Source: Pseudomonadota bacterium
Lineage (GTDB): Bacteria > Pseudomonadota > Gammaproteobacteria > Xanthomonadales > Xanthomonadaceae
Reading direction: 5' to 3'
NCBI GenBank assembly: GCA_030528565.1
Contig: JAUMYP010000004.1
Location: forward strand, 47,744-111,743
Length of the DNA: 64,000 nucleotides
Both the position numbers and the translations under genes were made by a program. Below are positions 34,980-44,696 of the stretch, in pieces. Every line of letters begins with the position of its first letter. The first letter of the stretch is position 1. The notes under the pieces are model-generated. The model was not told the origin of the DNA. It saw nothing but the letters and a program-made list of their open reading frames with translations, and ran no database searches.

Positions 34980-35603
34980 ATGAGTAAAAAGCACAAGTCT
35001 GCTGATATGCGTCAACAGCAAACCCGTCAGCATCTGGCGTGGGAAGCTGCGCGCATCATGAGCGCAAGCGGTATCCACGATTTTCGCTATGCCCAACACA
35101 AGGCCGCCACTCGACTGGGCATCAGCAACCCCGCATTGCTACCGGACAAAAGCGAGATTGAACAGGCACTGCGCGATTACCAGCGACTGTTCCGTGACGA
35201 TGCAAAGCAGCTTGCCTTGTTGCAAACACAACGCCAGGCTGCCCTGCAAGCCATGGTGTTTTTTCAAGCCTTCGAGCCACGCCTGACTGGCGCTGCCCTG
35301 GAAGGTTATGCCGATACGCATAGCGCCATTTGCCTGCACCTGCATTGCGACACCCCGGAAACGGTCAGCGTATTTCTGCATGAGCACGGCATTCCTGCGC
35401 AATCGAGCATACGCCGCATCCGCCTTGACCGGCAGCACACTGCGGATGTCGATGTATGGACTTTCACGGCTGACCAGATTGCTTTTGAGCTTGTCGTGCT
35501 GCCACTTTCCGCACTGCGCCAGCCGCCACTTGCAGAATATGATGACCGCCCTGCAAGACGCGCCAGTCTTGCCCAATTACGCAGCTTGCTGGCGGGCGAT
35601 TGA
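34980..35603 (+). CDS. Conserved hypothetical protein, degenerate nucleotidyltransferase-like
   Basis: Protein of 207 aa. The N-terminal half (WEAARIMSASGIHDFRYAQH, KAATRLGIS, DKSEIEQALRDYQRLF) resembles a family I know from beta- and gammaproteobacteria, annotated as nucleotidyltransferase-like. In those relatives a GT..SDIDL motif holds the metal-binding acidic residues. Here the matching stretch reads EGYADTHSAICLHLHCDTPE, so the two acidic residues of SDIDL are replaced by Ala and Cys. The protein is therefore probably catalytically inactive or has a changed role. It is convergent with gltA across a shared terminator. Confidence 0.6.
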   Translation: MSKKHKSADMRQQQTRQHLAWEAARIMSASGIHDFRYAQHKAATRLGISNPALLPDKSEIEQALRDYQRLFRDDAKQLALLQTQRQAALQAMVFFQAFEPRLTGAALEGYADTHSAICLHLHCDTPETVSVFLHEHGIPAQSSIRRIRLDRQHTADVDVWTFTADQIAFELVVLPLSALRQPPLAEYDDRPARRASLAQLRSLLAGD

Positions 35604-35611
35604 ACACAAGA

Positions 35612-35640
35612 AAACCCCGCACACTGGCGGGGTTCTCCTT
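35612..35640. terminator. Bidirectional terminator between the 34980 gene and gltA
   Basis: Stem AACCCCGC (35613-35620) and GCGGGGTT (35627-35634) with a 6-nt loop. On the minus strand it runs into TTTTCTT, serving gltA; on the plus strand the tail is only CTCCTT, so it is stronger for gltA. Confidence 0.75.
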
Positions 35641-35657
35641 GCAAAGCTCAATGGAAA

Positions 35658-36947
35658 TCAGCGTTTGTCGATGGCGACATAGTCGCGGCGGGCGCTGCCG
35701 GTATACACCTGACGCGGGCGGCCAATCTTGTTTTCCGCATCGTTCTGCTGCTCCAGCCAGTGGCTGATCCAGCCCGCGGTACGGGCGATGGCAAACATCA
35801 CGGTGAACATTTCGGTGGGGATGCCCAGCGCCTTGTAGATGATGCCGCTGTAGAAATCGACGTTCGGGTAGAGCTTGCGCTGCACGAAGTAATCGTCTTG
35901 CAGTGCGGCTTCTTCCAGCTTCATCGCCACATCCAGCAGCGGGTCGTTGATGCCCAGCTCGTTCAGCACCTTGTAGGTCATCTCGCGGATGATGGTCGCG
36001 CGCGGGTCGAAGTTCTTGTACACGCGGTGACCAAAGCCCATCAGGCGGAAGCCGGAGTTCTTGTCCTTGGCCTTGTCCACGGCGCTCTGCACATTGGCGG
36101 TGGAGCCGATTTCTTCCAGCATTTTCAGCACCGCTTCGTTGGCGCCGCCATGTGCAGGCCCCCACAGGGCGGCCACACCCGCAGAGACGCAGGCATACGG
36201 ATTGGCGCCGGTGGAGCCGACCAGGCGCACGGTGGAGGTGGAAGCGTTCTGCTCGTGGTCGGCATGCAGGATGAACAGCAAGTCCAGCGCCCTGGCGGCG
36301 ACCGGCGAGAGTTGCAGCGGCTCGCTCGGCACTTCAAACAGGGTGTGCAGGAAGCGGCTGACGTATTCCAGATTGTTCTTCGGATAAACATTCGGCCAGC
36401 CGATGCGGTGGCGATAGCACAGCGCGGCGATGGTCGGCACCTTGGCAATCAGGCGGATGGCAGCCAGACGACGCTGCTCCGGGTCAGCATAGTCATGGTC
36501 GTTGTGATAGAAGCTCGCCATCGAGCCGACCATGCCCATCAGCATCGCCATCGGGTGGGCGTCGTAGCGGAAGCCCTGCACGAACTGGGTAAAGCGTTCG
36601 TTGAGCATGCTGTGCTTGGTAACGTCGTGTTCGAATTTGGCGAACTCGTCCTTGCTGGGCAGCTCGCCATTCATCAACAGATAGGCCACTTCCAGAAAGC
36701 TGGATTTTTCTGCCAGTTGCTCAATCGGGTAGCCGCGGTACATCAGCACGCCTTCGTCACCGTCGATATAGGTGATGGCGGACTTGCAACTTGCGGTGGC
36801 GGTAAAACCGTTGTCGTAGGTAAAGCAGCCGGTTTCCTTGGGCAGTTTGCCAATGTCGATGCAAGGCTGGCCAAGCACCGGCTGATGCACCGGCAGAACA
36901 ACGGTTTTGTCAGCTGCACTCAGGCTGACTTCCTTGAGGTCGGACAT
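35658..36947 (-). CDS. gltA: Citrate synthase (type II)
   Basis: First enzyme of the citric acid cycle, condensing acetyl-CoA with oxaloacetate. It is 429 aa, typical of the hexameric NADH-sensitive gammaproteobacterial type. Catalytic motifs are [18 protein letters not shown] (first His) and [16 protein letters not shown] (second His), with the later Asp in the VDFYSG region. ATG 36947 has GAGGAG 8 nt upstream. The N-terminal sequence [19 protein letters not shown] closely resembles Xanthomonas citrate synthases as I remember them. It is followed by a terminator and preceded by the type-B L31 gene. Confidence 0.97.
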   Translation of the reverse strand: MSDLKEVSLSAADKTVVLPVHQPVLGQPCIDIGKLPKETGCFTYDNGFTATASCKSAITYIDGDEGVLMYRGYPIEQLAEKSSFLEVAYLLMNGELPSKDEFAKFEHDVTKHSMLNERFTQFVQGFRYDAHPMAMLMGMVGSMASFYHNDHDYADPEQRRLAAIRLIAKVPTIAALCYRHRIGWPNVYPKNNLEYVSRFLHTLFEVPSEPLQLSPVAARALDLLFILHADHEQNASTSTVRLVGSTGANPYACVSAGVAALWGPAHGGANEAVLKMLEEIGSTANVQSAVDKAKDKNSGFRLMGFGHRVYKNFDPRATIIREMTYKVLNELGINDPLLDVAMKLEEAALQDDYFVQRKLYPNVDFYSGIIYKALGIPTEMFTVMFAIARTAGWISHWLEQQNDAENKIGRPRQVYTGSARRDYVAIDKR

Positions 36948-37083
36948 GGGGTTTCTCCTCGATTGCGAACCGGCAGGGCACGTCCCTGCGGGTCAGTGGA
37001 TGTGATGCGATGCAGCATTGTCTCACAGTCGCCCGCCTGTCCGCGAGAACGACCAAAGCCCAGGGGCTGCGACAAATACGACA

Positions 37084-37104
37084 ATGGCCGCACAAGGCGG
37101 CCAT
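37084..37104 (-). terminator. Possible terminator after rpmE2
   Basis: Perfect 8-bp stem atggccgc/gcggccat with a 5-nt loop, 44 bp past the rpmE2 stop. The U-tract is weak (TTGTCGTATTTG), so termination is uncertain. The rest of the gap to gltA shows no other feature. Confidence 0.45.
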
Positions 37105-37147
37105 CATCATGTTCGACAGGCGGCCAGTAGCAGGCCGCAAGCACGGC

Positions 37148-37390
37148 TTACTTGGCGTAGCGGCGCTTGAATTTGTCGATGCGGCCAGCGGTATCGACAA
37201 CGCGATTCTGACCAGTGTAGAACGGGTGCGAAGCGGAAGAAATTTCCACTTTCACCAGCGGGTATTCGTTACCGTCTTCCCACTTCACGGTTTCCTTGCT
37301 GGAAAGGGTGGAGCGAGTCAGGAACTTGAAGTCCGAGGTGACGTCGTGAAACACGACTTCGCGGTATTCGGGATGGATGTCGGCCTTCAT
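37148..37390 (-). CDS. rpmE2: Ribosomal protein bL31, type B (zinc-free paralogue)
   Basis: Ribosomal large-subunit protein of 80 aa beginning [20 protein letters not shown]. The four zinc-binding Cys of classical L31 are absent, which marks the type-B (C-minus) form that often replaces the zinc form under zinc limitation. I place the start at ATG 37390, since longer in-frame extensions have no L31 similarity. I see no clear Zur box in the 128-bp upstream gap, so zinc control is not supported from sequence. It is divergent from the EVE-domain gene. Confidence 0.94.
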   Translation of the reverse strand: MKADIHPEYREVVFHDVTSDFKFLTRSTLSSKETVKWEDGNEYPLVKVEISSASHPFYTGQNRVVDTAGRIDKFKRRYAK

Positions 37391-37518
37391 CGTGGCACCG
37401 GATAGCTGTGAGTAAAGAGAGCCGCGCATTCTAGCCTGCCCGCTGGCAGCTTGCAAGCCCGCGCCCCGTGCGCCTTTGCCAAGGCTACAATGACGCCCCC
37501 TCGCAATGCATTCATGCA

Positions 37519-37986
37519 ATGACTGCCCGCAAGAAATACTGGCTGATGAAGTCCGAACCTTCGGAGTTTTCCATCGACGATTTGCAAGCCGTGCCCACCG
37601 AGCCGTGGAGTGGGGTGCGCAATTATCAGGCACGCAATTTCATGCGCCAGATGCAGCCGGGCGATGGCGTGCTGTTCTACCACTCCAATACCGATGTGCC
37701 GGGCATCTACGGCCTTGCCGAAGTGGCCAGCCTGCCCTACCCCGACCCGACCCAGTTTGATACCTCAAGCAAATATCACGACCCCAAGGCCACGCCAGAG
37801 GAGCCCCGCTGGCAACTGGTGGACGTGCGCTATGTGCGACATTTGAAGCGGCCGCTGGCGCTCAATGAAATCCGCGAACACCGCGATGCACTGGGCGAAG
37901 AATTCGCCCTGATTCGTACTGGCTCGCGCCTGTCGGTGATGCCGGTGACAGCCGCCCAGTGGAAACTTTTGCTCTCACTCGAATAA
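37519..37986 (+). CDS. EVE domain-containing protein
   Basis: Small protein of 155 aa consisting of one EVE (PUA-like) domain: [44 protein letters not shown] and [23 protein letters not shown] domains bind modified nucleic acid bases, such as methylated cytosine in DNA or RNA. The start is ATG 37519 (MTARKKYWL); the frame extends upstream without homology. It sits 11 bp before rpiA and may be co-transcribed with rpiA and the methyltransferase. The specific ligand is unknown. Confidence 0.9.
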   Translation: MTARKKYWLMKSEPSEFSIDDLQAVPTEPWSGVRNYQARNFMRQMQPGDGVLFYHSNTDVPGIYGLAEVASLPYPDPTQFDTSSKYHDPKATPEEPRWQLVDVRYVRHLKRPLALNEIREHRDALGEEFALIRTGSRLSVMPVTAAQWKLLLSLE

Positions 37987-37997
37987 AGGGAATCCCC

Positions 37998-38663
37998 ATG
38001 TCCGAAGCCAAACGCCTGGCTGCTGAAAAAGCCCTGCAATACGTCGAAGACGGCATGATTGTCGGCGTCGGCACCGGCTCGACGGTAGCCTATTTCATCG
38101 ACGCGCTGGGACGCGAGCCCAATCGCATCAAGGGCGCGGTGTCCAGCTCCGAGCAAAGCACGGCACAGCTGAAAAAACACGGTATCGAAATTCTTGACTT
38201 GAACCACACCGGCGAGCTGGCGCTGTACGTGGATGGCGCCGATGAATGCAACCCCGCCCGGCAGCTCATCAAGGGCGGCGGTGGCGCGCTGACCCGCGAA
38301 AAAATCATTGCCGAGGCCAGCCAACAATTCGTCTGCATTATTGACCCGTCAAAACAGGTCGATGTACTGGGACGCTTCCCGCTGCCGGTGGAAGTACTAC
38401 CGATGGCGCGCAGCCTGGTTGCCCGCGAAATTCTTGCCCTGACCGGCGGCCAGCCGGTGTTCCGCATGCAGTCGGAAACACAGGCGTTTGTCACCGATAA
38501 CGGCAATCACATCCTGGACATCCATCACCTGCGCATTGACGAGCCGCTGGCACTGGAAGCGGCCATCAACCAGATTCCCGGCGTGGTCTGCGTGGGGCTG
38601 TTTGCCCGCCGCCCGGCGGATGTGGTGATTGTCGGCGGCGAGCCACCGCAAGTGCTGCGATGA
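37998..38663 (+). CDS. rpiA: Ribose-5-phosphate isomerase A
   Basis: Interconverts ribose-5-phosphate and ribulose-5-phosphate in the pentose-phosphate pathway. It is 221 aa, normal length. Motifs are [13 protein letters not shown] (phosphate loop), VDGADECNP (catalytic Asp region) and [11 protein letters not shown] (catalytic Glu and Lys loop), in order. ATG 37998 follows AAAGGGAATCCCC. Overlaps the downstream methyltransferase gene by 4 bp (ATGA). Confidence 0.96.
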   Translation: MSEAKRLAAEKALQYVEDGMIVGVGTGSTVAYFIDALGREPNRIKGAVSSSEQSTAQLKKHGIEILDLNHTGELALYVDGADECNPARQLIKGGGGALTREKIIAEASQQFVCIIDPSKQVDVLGRFPLPVEVLPMARSLVAREILALTGGQPVFRMQSETQAFVTDNGNHILDIHHLRIDEPLALEAAINQIPGVVCVGLFARRPADVVIVGGEPPQVLR

Positions 38664-39451
38664 GTGTGGCCATCCGCTTCGATGATGGCGCCGCCTATGC
38701 GCAATACATGGGCGCCTGGAGCCAAATCATCGGCGCGCAGTTTCTGGACTGGCTGAACCTGCCCACCCGGCTCGACTGGCTGGATGTGGGCTGCGGCAAT
38801 GGCGCGTTTACCGAACAGATTGAGGCGCGCATGCAACCGGCGCAACTGGCCGGGATTGACCCCTCGACCGCACAACTGGACTACGCCCGCAGCCGTCCGC
38901 AACTGGCCCGCGCCACGCTGCTGCAAGGCGATGCCATGGCACTGCCGTTTGCCGATGACCGCTTTGATGTAGCGGTGATGCCGCTGGTGATTTTCTTCGT
39001 CCCCGAACCGGCACGCGGCGTTGCCGAAATGTTGCGCGTGGTGCGCCAAGGCGGCACGGTCTGCGCCTATGCCTGGGACATGCATGGCGGCGGCTTTCCC
39101 TATGCACTGCTGGCCGATGCATTGCGCGAAGCCGGGCACCCATCGCCCGCGCCGCCCAGCGTGGCTGCCTCGCGCCCGGAGGCGCTACAAGCCCTTTGGC
39201 AACAGGCCGGCCTGACCGATATCGAACTGCGCCGCTTTGATGCCCGCCGCAGCTTTGCCAGCTTCGATGCGTGGTGGCATATCGCCACCCTGCGCTCCAC
39301 CACCCGCGAACGCCTGGCTCAGATGGATAGCGCCACACGCAATACACTTCAAGCCCGGCTGCGCGAGCGCCTCGCCGAATTTTCCGACCCGCATGGCCAA
39401 CTGCATCTGCACGCCCACGCCCATGCCATTCGCGGACGCGTAGCGCGATAG
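38660..39451 (+). CDS. Class I SAM-dependent methyltransferase (UbiE/type 11 like)
   Basis: Protein of 263 aa with a Rossmann-type methyltransferase domain: motif [16 protein letters not shown] (about 37-51), motif [13 protein letters not shown], then [20 protein letters not shown] and [12 protein letters not shown]. These match methyltransferase type 11, as in UbiE-like enzymes, but the substrate cannot be told. Start overlaps the rpiA stop (ATGA), so translation is coupled. The C-terminal helical part ([20 protein letters not shown]) is typical of small-molecule methyltransferases. It converges on ubiE. Confidence 0.85.
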   Translation: MSVAIRFDDGAAYAQYMGAWSQIIGAQFLDWLNLPTRLDWLDVGCGNGAFTEQIEARMQPAQLAGIDPSTAQLDYARSRPQLARATLLQGDAMALPFADDRFDVAVMPLVIFFVPEPARGVAEMLRVVRQGGTVCAYAWDMHGGGFPYALLADALREAGHPSPAPPSVAASRPEALQALWQQAGLTDIELRRFDARRSFASFDAWWHIATLRSTTRERLAQMDSATRNTLQARLRERLAEFSDPHGQLHLHAHAHAIRGRVAR

Positions 39452-39464
39452 TCGCCTCACCTCA

Positions 39465-39493
39465 CAAAAAACGGCGGGTACCCGGCCCGCCGT
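39465..39493 (-). terminator. Intrinsic terminator after ubiE
   Basis: Stem ACGGCGGG (39471-39478) and CCCGCCGT (39486-39493), running on the minus strand into TTTTTTG. It may also limit read-through from the convergent methyltransferase gene. Confidence 0.88.
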
Positions 39494-39526
39494 ATGGATT
39501 GCAATCGTGATGGGTCAATACCTGGT

Positions 39527-40282
39527 TCAAACCTTGTAGCCGGTGTGGATGGCGACGATGCCGGCGGAGAGGTTGCGGTAGCCGACACGGGCAAAACCTG
39601 CCGTCTGCATCATGGCCTTGAGCGCCTCTTGCGGCGGGTGTTTGCGGATGGACTCGGCCAGGTACTGGTAGCTGTCGGCATCATTGGCAAACAGTTTGCC
39701 AAGACGCGGCAGCACCTTGAAGGAGTGGAAGTCGTAAATCGGCCGGAACCATCCGGCGGTGACTTCGGAAAACTCCAGTACCCGCGCCTGGCCGCCGACT
39801 TTCAGCACGCGCTGCATTTCCCGCAGCGCCGCGTCCTTGTCAGTGACATTGCGCAGGCCAAAGGCGATGGTCACCAGGTCAAAGCTGGCATCAGGAAACG
39901 GCAGTTTCTCGGCATTGCATTGCACGTATTCAAAGCCGCGCACCTGGCCGCGATTGGTCATGCGCTCGCGACCGACTTTCAGCATCGAGGCATTGATATC
40001 CCCCAGTATCAGGCTGCCCTCATCGCCCACACGCGGTTTCAAAAGCGTGGCGATATCGCCGGTGCCGCCAGCCAGGTCCAGCACCCGGTCACCGGGGCGC
40101 ACCTGAGAGGTGGCGACGAAATAGCGTTTCCAGACCCGGTGGATGCCCAGCGACATCAGGTCGTTCATCAGGTCGTAATTGCCCGCTACCGAGGAAAACA
40201 CCCCGGCCACCAGTTTTTGTTTTTCAGCCACCGGCACATCGCGGAAGCCGAAATGGGTGGTGCGCTTGTCGTATTCGCTCAT
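39527..40282 (-). CDS. ubiE: Ubiquinone/menaquinone biosynthesis C-methyltransferase UbiE
   Basis: SAM-dependent C-methyltransferase of 251 aa acting on the quinone ring. Signatures are [38 protein letters not shown], motif [16 protein letters not shown] and the C-terminal PTS-like [15 protein letters not shown] ... [20 protein letters not shown] 40282 is chosen because [13 protein letters not shown] matches the family start and GGAG lies 7 nt upstream. A 10-bp perfect hairpin directly abuts this ribosome-binding site in the lpdA-ubiE gap. Confidence 0.96.
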   Translation of the reverse strand: MSEYDKRTTHFGFRDVPVAEKQKLVAGVFSSVAGNYDLMNDLMSLGIHRVWKRYFVATSQVRPGDRVLDLAGGTGDIATLLKPRVGDEGSLILGDINASMLKVGRERMTNRGQVRGFEYVQCNAEKLPFPDASFDLVTIAFGLRNVTDKDAALREMQRVLKVGGQARVLEFSEVTAGWFRPIYDFHSFKVLPRLGKLFANDADSYQYLAESIRKHPPQEALKAMMQTAGFARVGYRNLSAGIVAIHTGYKV

Positions 40283-40293
40283 TGCATCACTCC

Positions 40294-40316
40294 ACTGCCC
40301 CGGCAGCCGGGGCAGT
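40294..40316 (-). terminator. Intercistronic hairpin between lpdA and ubiE
   Basis: Perfect 10-bp stem actgccccgg/ccggggcagt around a 3-nt loop, with no U-tract. It ends 1 nt before the ubiE Shine-Dalgarno, so it may be a partial terminator, an RNA-stability element or a control on ubiE translation. Confidence 0.5.
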
Positions 40317-40334
40317 TTCATCAAGCCTTGCGGC

Positions 40335-42092
40335 TTATTTTTTCTTGGGGATGTACAGGTCGGTAATGGTGCCTTCGTACACTTCCGAGGCCATGCCAAC
40401 CGATTCGCCCAGGGTCGGGTGCGGGTGGATGGTATGGCCGATATCGGCCGCTTCGCAGCCCATTTCGATGGCGAGGGCGATTTCGGAAATCAGCTCCCCG
40501 GCGTGCGGGCCAACGATGCCGCCACCAATCACGCGGTGCGTGGCTTCGTCGAAAATCAGCTTGGTGAAGCCTTCGGTGCGGCCAAGACCGATGGCGCGGC
40601 CACTGGCTGCCCAGGGGAATTTGCCCACGCCCACCTTGAGGCCTTTTTCTTTCGCTTCGGCCTCGGTGACGCCCACCCAGGCGATTTCCGGGTCGGTATA
40701 GGCCACGCCCGGAATCACCCGCGCCACCCATTCTTTCTTCTCGCCTGCAGCCACTTCTGCGGCCAGTTTGCCTTCGTGGGTAGCCTTGTGCGCCAGCATC
40801 GGCTGGCCGACCAAATCACCGATGGCGAAGATATGCGGCACATTGGTACGCATTTGCGCATCCACCGCAATCAGGCCGCGCCCGTCCACCTTGACCCCGG
40901 CCTTGTCGGCATCGAGCTTGCCGCCATTGGCACTGCGCCCCACCGCCACCAGCACGCGGTCGTACAGGGTGGTCTGCGGCAGGCTGGCGCCTTCAAACAC
41001 GCATTCGATGCCTTTCTTGCCGGCCTTGGCCTCCACCACCTTGGTGCCCAGATGCACGGCCACGCCCTGTGCCTTGAGGCGCGCGGCCAGCGGTTTGACC
41101 AAATCGGCATCGGCACCGGGTACCAGTTGGGGGCCAAGCTCGACCACGGTGACTTCGCTGCCCAGGCCGCGATACACGGTGGCCATTTCCAGGCCAATGA
41201 TGCCGCCGCCGACCACCAGCAATTTGCCCGGCACGTCCGCCAGCTCCAGCGCATCGGTGGAGTCCATCACCCGCGCATCGTCCCAGGGGAAGCCCGGCAG
41301 CTTCACCGCCTGCGAGCCCGCGGCGATGATGCACTGCTGGAATTTGAGGATTTGCGTCTTGCCGCCGTTTTCGATGGCAAGCTCGTTGGCCGAGATGAAC
41401 TTCGCCGTGCCCTCGACCACCCGCACCTTGCGCTGCTTGGCCATGCCCGCCAGACCCTTGGTGAGCTGGCCGACGACTTTTTCCTTGTAGCCGCGCAGGC
41501 CGTCGATGTCGATTTTCGGCTTGGCAAAATGCACGCCGAAATCACTGGCATGGGCAGCGGCATCAATCACTTCAGCCGCATGCAGCAGCGCCTTGGAAGG
41601 AATGCAGCCGACATTCAGGCACACCCCGCCCAGGGTCGGGTAACGCTCCACCAGCACGGTATCCAGCCCGAGGTCGGCGGCACGGAAGGCTGCCGTATAG
41701 CCACCGGGGCCTGCGCCAATCACCACCATCCGGCACTCGATATCGGCCTGTTTGCCGCTGGCCGCAGCCGCCTGCGGCGCCGGGGTTTCGGCAGCCTGCG
41801 GAGCAGCAGGCGCAGCAACGGGAGCAGCCGGCGCGGCTTCGGCGCTGGCCATCGCTTCGCTTTCAAGCACCACCACTACATCGCCTTCGCTGAGCGTATC
41901 GCCAAGCTTCACTTTCAGCTCCAGCACCTTGCCAGCCGCAGTGCTGGGCACTTCCATGGTGGCCTTGTCCGATTCCAGGGTGATGAGCCCCTGGTCCACG
42001 CTCACCCTGTCACCTGGCTGCACCAGCACTTCAATCACCGGCACATCGCTGTGGCCGCCAATATCGGGAACGCGCACTTCAACCCTTGCCAT
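40335..42092 (-). CDS. lpdA: Dihydrolipoamide dehydrogenase with N-terminal lipoyl domain (E3)
   Basis: Flavoenzyme of 585 aa that re-oxidises lipoamide for the pyruvate dehydrogenase complex. An N-terminal lipoyl domain (1-77) has the lipoylation motif ESDKATMEV. An Ala/Pro linker leads to the FAD/NAD disulfide oxidoreductase: [20 protein letters not shown], redox-active [19 protein letters not shown]-binding [18 protein letters not shown]-binding IFAIGDLV and catalytic HPHPTLGES. Start ATG 42092 has GACGGAG 8 nt upstream. It is last in the aceF-mscS-lpdA unit. A lipoyl-bearing E3 occurs in Xanthomonas, Neisseria and relatives. Confidence 0.96.
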   Translation of the reverse strand: MARVEVRVPDIGGHSDVPVIEVLVQPGDRVSVDQGLITLESDKATMEVPSTAAGKVLELKVKLGDTLSEGDVVVVLESEAMASAEAAPAAPVAAPAAPQAAETPAPQAAAASGKQADIECRMVVIGAGPGGYTAAFRAADLGLDTVLVERYPTLGGVCLNVGCIPSKALLHAAEVIDAAAHASDFGVHFAKPKIDIDGLRGYKEKVVGQLTKGLAGMAKQRKVRVVEGTAKFISANELAIENGGKTQILKFQQCIIAAGSQAVKLPGFPWDDARVMDSTDALELADVPGKLLVVGGGIIGLEMATVYRGLGSEVTVVELGPQLVPGADADLVKPLAARLKAQGVAVHLGTKVVEAKAGKKGIECVFEGASLPQTTLYDRVLVAVGRSANGGKLDADKAGVKVDGRGLIAVDAQMRTNVPHIFAIGDLVGQPMLAHKATHEGKLAAEVAAGEKKEWVARVIPGVAYTDPEIAWVGVTEAEAKEKGLKVGVGKFPWAASGRAIGLGRTEGFTKLIFDEATHRVIGGGIVGPHAGELISEIALAIEMGCEAADIGHTIHPHPTLGESVGMASEVYEGTITDLYIPKKK

Positions 42093-42094
42093 TG

Positions 42095-43195
42095 TTATTT
42101 CTCCGTCTCTTGGTTCTGTCGGTATGGATACACGGCATCACTTTCTTCGATTTCGCGCTCGGCATCCATCCGCGCATCATTGCGCGCCAGTTGCGCGCGC
42201 TCCTCTTCGCTCAGTGCATGCCGTATCCGCCGCAGTCGCGGTGATACCGCCTGCGCGCCACGCAGCACGTTCAGCGCATCTTCGCCTTCCAGGCCGAACA
42301 GGCTGCGGATATTCAGGTCGCGCTGCGGGAAGGGGATTTCGATACCGTATTTTTTCAGCGTGGTTTCCAACTCCCACAAATATGCCGCACGCACACTCAC
42401 ATTCCGCCGCGCCGCCGCTTCGGTCAGCCAGACGGCAAGAATGAAGTCCACGCTGCTATCGCCAAAATTGACCAGCCAGACCTGCGGCGCCTTGCTGCCT
42501 TCCATGCTCAGGGTAAAAGGCACCCGTGAGGCGGCTTCCAGGGCTGCCTTTTTCACCAGCTCCTTGTCCACCCCATAGACCACCCCGAATGGCACCCGGA
42601 TGCGGCGATTGACCGATTGATAGGTCCAGTTGGTGACCCGGCCACTGACAAACTCCGAGTTCGGCACCAGGATGTCGATATTGTCATTGGTGGTAATCCG
42701 GGTAGAACGGATATTGATGGCCTTGACGATGCCGCGCACATCATTGTCAATCTGGACAAAATCGCCCACTTTCAGCGAACGGTCGAACAGCAGAATCAGG
42801 CCGGAAACAAAATTGTTGAAGATTTGCTGCAGGCCAAAGCCAAGCCCCACGCCCAGCGCGCCGGCAAACACGGTGAACTTGCTGACCGGAATCCCCAGCG
42901 CATCCAGCGCCCAGATAACCCCCAAAGCCAGCAGCACGTAGTGGACGATGCGCGATACGGTGTACAGCGCCGCCGAATCCCCCCGGCCGCTGCGCACGCC
43001 AAAGCGTTTGATTGCGCGCCCAACCAGTTTGGAGACCACCACCATCAACAGCACGACCGCGAGCGCGCCCAGTATCCCGCCCACGGTCAGCACATTGCCG
43101 CCGACTTCAATCAGGCGGAACTCCAGCACCCGCTGCAAACCGCCCAGCCAGGTAAGCGGGCTTTGCATCTTCGTGGCAGCGCCTTGCAAGGCCAC
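42095..43195 (-). CDS. MscS-family mechanosensitive channel
   Basis: Inner-membrane channel of 366 aa with three transmembrane segments: about 35-55, 80-98 and the pore-lining TM3 (SKFTVFAGALGVGLGFGLQQ). The MscS signature FNNFVSGLILLFDRSLKVGD and the beta-domain VGDFVQIDNDVRGIVKAINI follow. The GTG start at 43195 directly follows the aceF TAA; ATG 43168 is an alternative. The C-terminus is a charged helical tail. It lies between aceF and lpdA on the same strand with 0-2 bp gaps, so it is co-transcribed with pyruvate dehydrogenase genes. It likely releases solutes on hypo-osmotic shock. Confidence 0.92.
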   Translation of the reverse strand: MALQGAATKMQSPLTWLGGLQRVLEFRLIEVGGNVLTVGGILGALAVVLLMVVVSKLVGRAIKRFGVRSGRGDSAALYTVSRIVHYVLLALGVIWALDALGIPVSKFTVFAGALGVGLGFGLQQIFNNFVSGLILLFDRSLKVGDFVQIDNDVRGIVKAINIRSTRITTNDNIDILVPNSEFVSGRVTNWTYQSVNRRIRVPFGVVYGVDKELVKKAALEAASRVPFTLSMEGSKAPQVWLVNFGDSSVDFILAVWLTEAAARRNVSVRAAYLWELETTLKKYGIEIPFPQRDLNIRSLFGLEGEDALNVLRGAQAVSPRLRRIRHALSEEERAQLARNDARMDAEREIEESDAVYPYRQNQETEK

Positions 43196-44515
43196 TTACA
43201 GCAGCACCCGGCGCATATCCGCCAGCAGCGCCGCAAGGCTTGCGGTAAAGCGCGCGGCGGCAGCGCCGTCAATTACCCGGTGGTCATAGCTCAGCGACAG
43301 TGGCAGCATCAGGCGCGGGGCAAATTTCTTGCCGTTCCAGACCGGCTGCATTGCCGATTTGGAAACGCCAAGAATCGCCACTTCCGGGGCGTTGACAATC
43401 GGCGTGAACGCGGTGCCGCCAATCCCGCCCAGCGAGCTGATGGAGAAGCAGCCGCCCTGCATGTCGGCAGGCCCGAGCTTGCCTTCGCGCGCCTTTTTGG
43501 CAAGTGCGGAGGTTTCCCGGGCGATTTCAATCACGCCCTTCTGGTCGCAATCGCGCACCACCGGCACCACCAGGCCATTGGGGGTGTCGGCGGCAAAGCC
43601 GATATGGAAGTATTTCTTCAGCGTCAGGTTTTCGCCCGTTTCATCCAGCGAGGCGTTGAATTCCGGGTATTGCTTCAGCACCGCGACCACCGCCTTCATC
43701 AGGAAGGCCAGCATGGTGAGCTTGATGCCGGCTTTTTCGTTTTCGCGGTTGAGCTGCACGCGCAGGGCTTCCAGCTCGGTGATATCGGCCTCATCGAACT
43801 GGGTGACATGCGGAATCATCGCCCAGTTGCGCGCCAGATTGGCGCCGGAAATCTTCTTGATACGCGAGAGTGGTTTGACTTCCACCTCGCCGAACTTGGC
43901 GAAATCCACCTTCGGCCAGGGCAGCAGATTAAGACCGCCGCCCGCAGCCACCGTACCGCCGGATGCGCCGCCCGCCAGCGCCGCCTTGACGAATTTCTGC
44001 ACATCCTCGCGGGTGATGCGCCCCTTCTCGGCACTGCCGGTGACCTTCATCAAGTCCACGCCCAGTTCGCGGGCAAACAGGCGTACTGCCGGGCTGGCGT
44101 AGGGCACCTTGTCCGGCAGCACTGCATCGGCCTCAAAGCGCAATGGCGGCTGGCCGCTGCTGGCAGGCGCTGTCACAGGCGCTGCGGTCGGTGCCGGGGT
44201 GGGCGCAGGCGTTGCCACAGGCGCGGGGGCCTCAGCCTTGGCCGCAGGCGCCACTTCTGCGGCCTTGCCTCCTTCGGCCACTTCAATCATGGCCACCAGA
44301 CTGCCTTCAGAAAGCGTATCGCCCAGGTTGACCTTGAGTTCCCTGATGACCCCGGCAAACGGCGCTGGCACCTCCATGGTGGCCTTGTCCGATTCCAGCG
44401 TAATCAGCCCCTGGTCCTGGCTGACGCTATCGCCAGGTTTCACCAGTACTTCGATGACCGGGACATTCTCATGCCCGCCGATATCCGGGACGCGCGCTTC
44501 CTTAAGTTCAGCCAT
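43196..44515 (-). CDS. aceF: Pyruvate dehydrogenase E2, dihydrolipoyllysine acetyltransferase
   Basis: Core acetyltransferase of the pyruvate dehydrogenase complex, 439 aa, with a single lipoyl domain (about 1-78, ESDKATMEV). An Ala/Pro linker ([18 protein letters not shown]) precedes the peripheral subunit-binding domain ([20 protein letters not shown]) and the catalytic domain ending [16 protein letters not shown] with the HxxxD active site. ATG 44515 has CCGGAG 6 nt upstream; a GTG at 44521 is rejected. The E1 gene aceE is not in this window. Lipoate comes from LipA/LipB, whose genes lie a few kb away. Confidence 0.96.
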   Translation of the reverse strand: MAELKEARVPDIGGHENVPVIEVLVKPGDSVSQDQGLITLESDKATMEVPAPFAGVIRELKVNLGDTLSEGSLVAMIEVAEGGKAAEVAPAAKAEAPAPVATPAPTPAPTAAPVTAPASSGQPPLRFEADAVLPDKVPYASPAVRLFARELGVDLMKVTGSAEKGRITREDVQKFVKAALAGGASGGTVAAGGGLNLLPWPKVDFAKFGEVEVKPLSRIKKISGANLARNWAMIPHVTQFDEADITELEALRVQLNRENEKAGIKLTMLAFLMKAVVAVLKQYPEFNASLDETGENLTLKKYFHIGFAADTPNGLVVPVVRDCDQKGVIEIARETSALAKKAREGKLGPADMQGGCFSISSLGGIGGTAFTPIVNAPEVAILGVSKSAMQPVWNGKKFAPRLMLPLSLSYDHRVIDGAAAARFTASLAALLADMRRVLL

Positions 44516-44696
44516 AACCACTCCGGTGCAATGTTCAGTGAACGACTATTGTGGCGGCAGAACGGGGCGCAAGCCACACCCCGGCGATGAAATTCAGGTT
44601 TTTTTGTTGCCGAGGGGCTCTGAGCGCCCCCCCTGAAGCCGCCTGTGCAGCCCCCAGCAGCAGCGCCGCCACCGCAAAGCAGTATCAGCACCGGCA

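Noticed and set aside
40179..42578. A 799-codon plus-strand frame opposite ubiE, lpdA and mscS
   Set aside because: It crosses three well-supported minus-strand genes and contains no recognisable domain.
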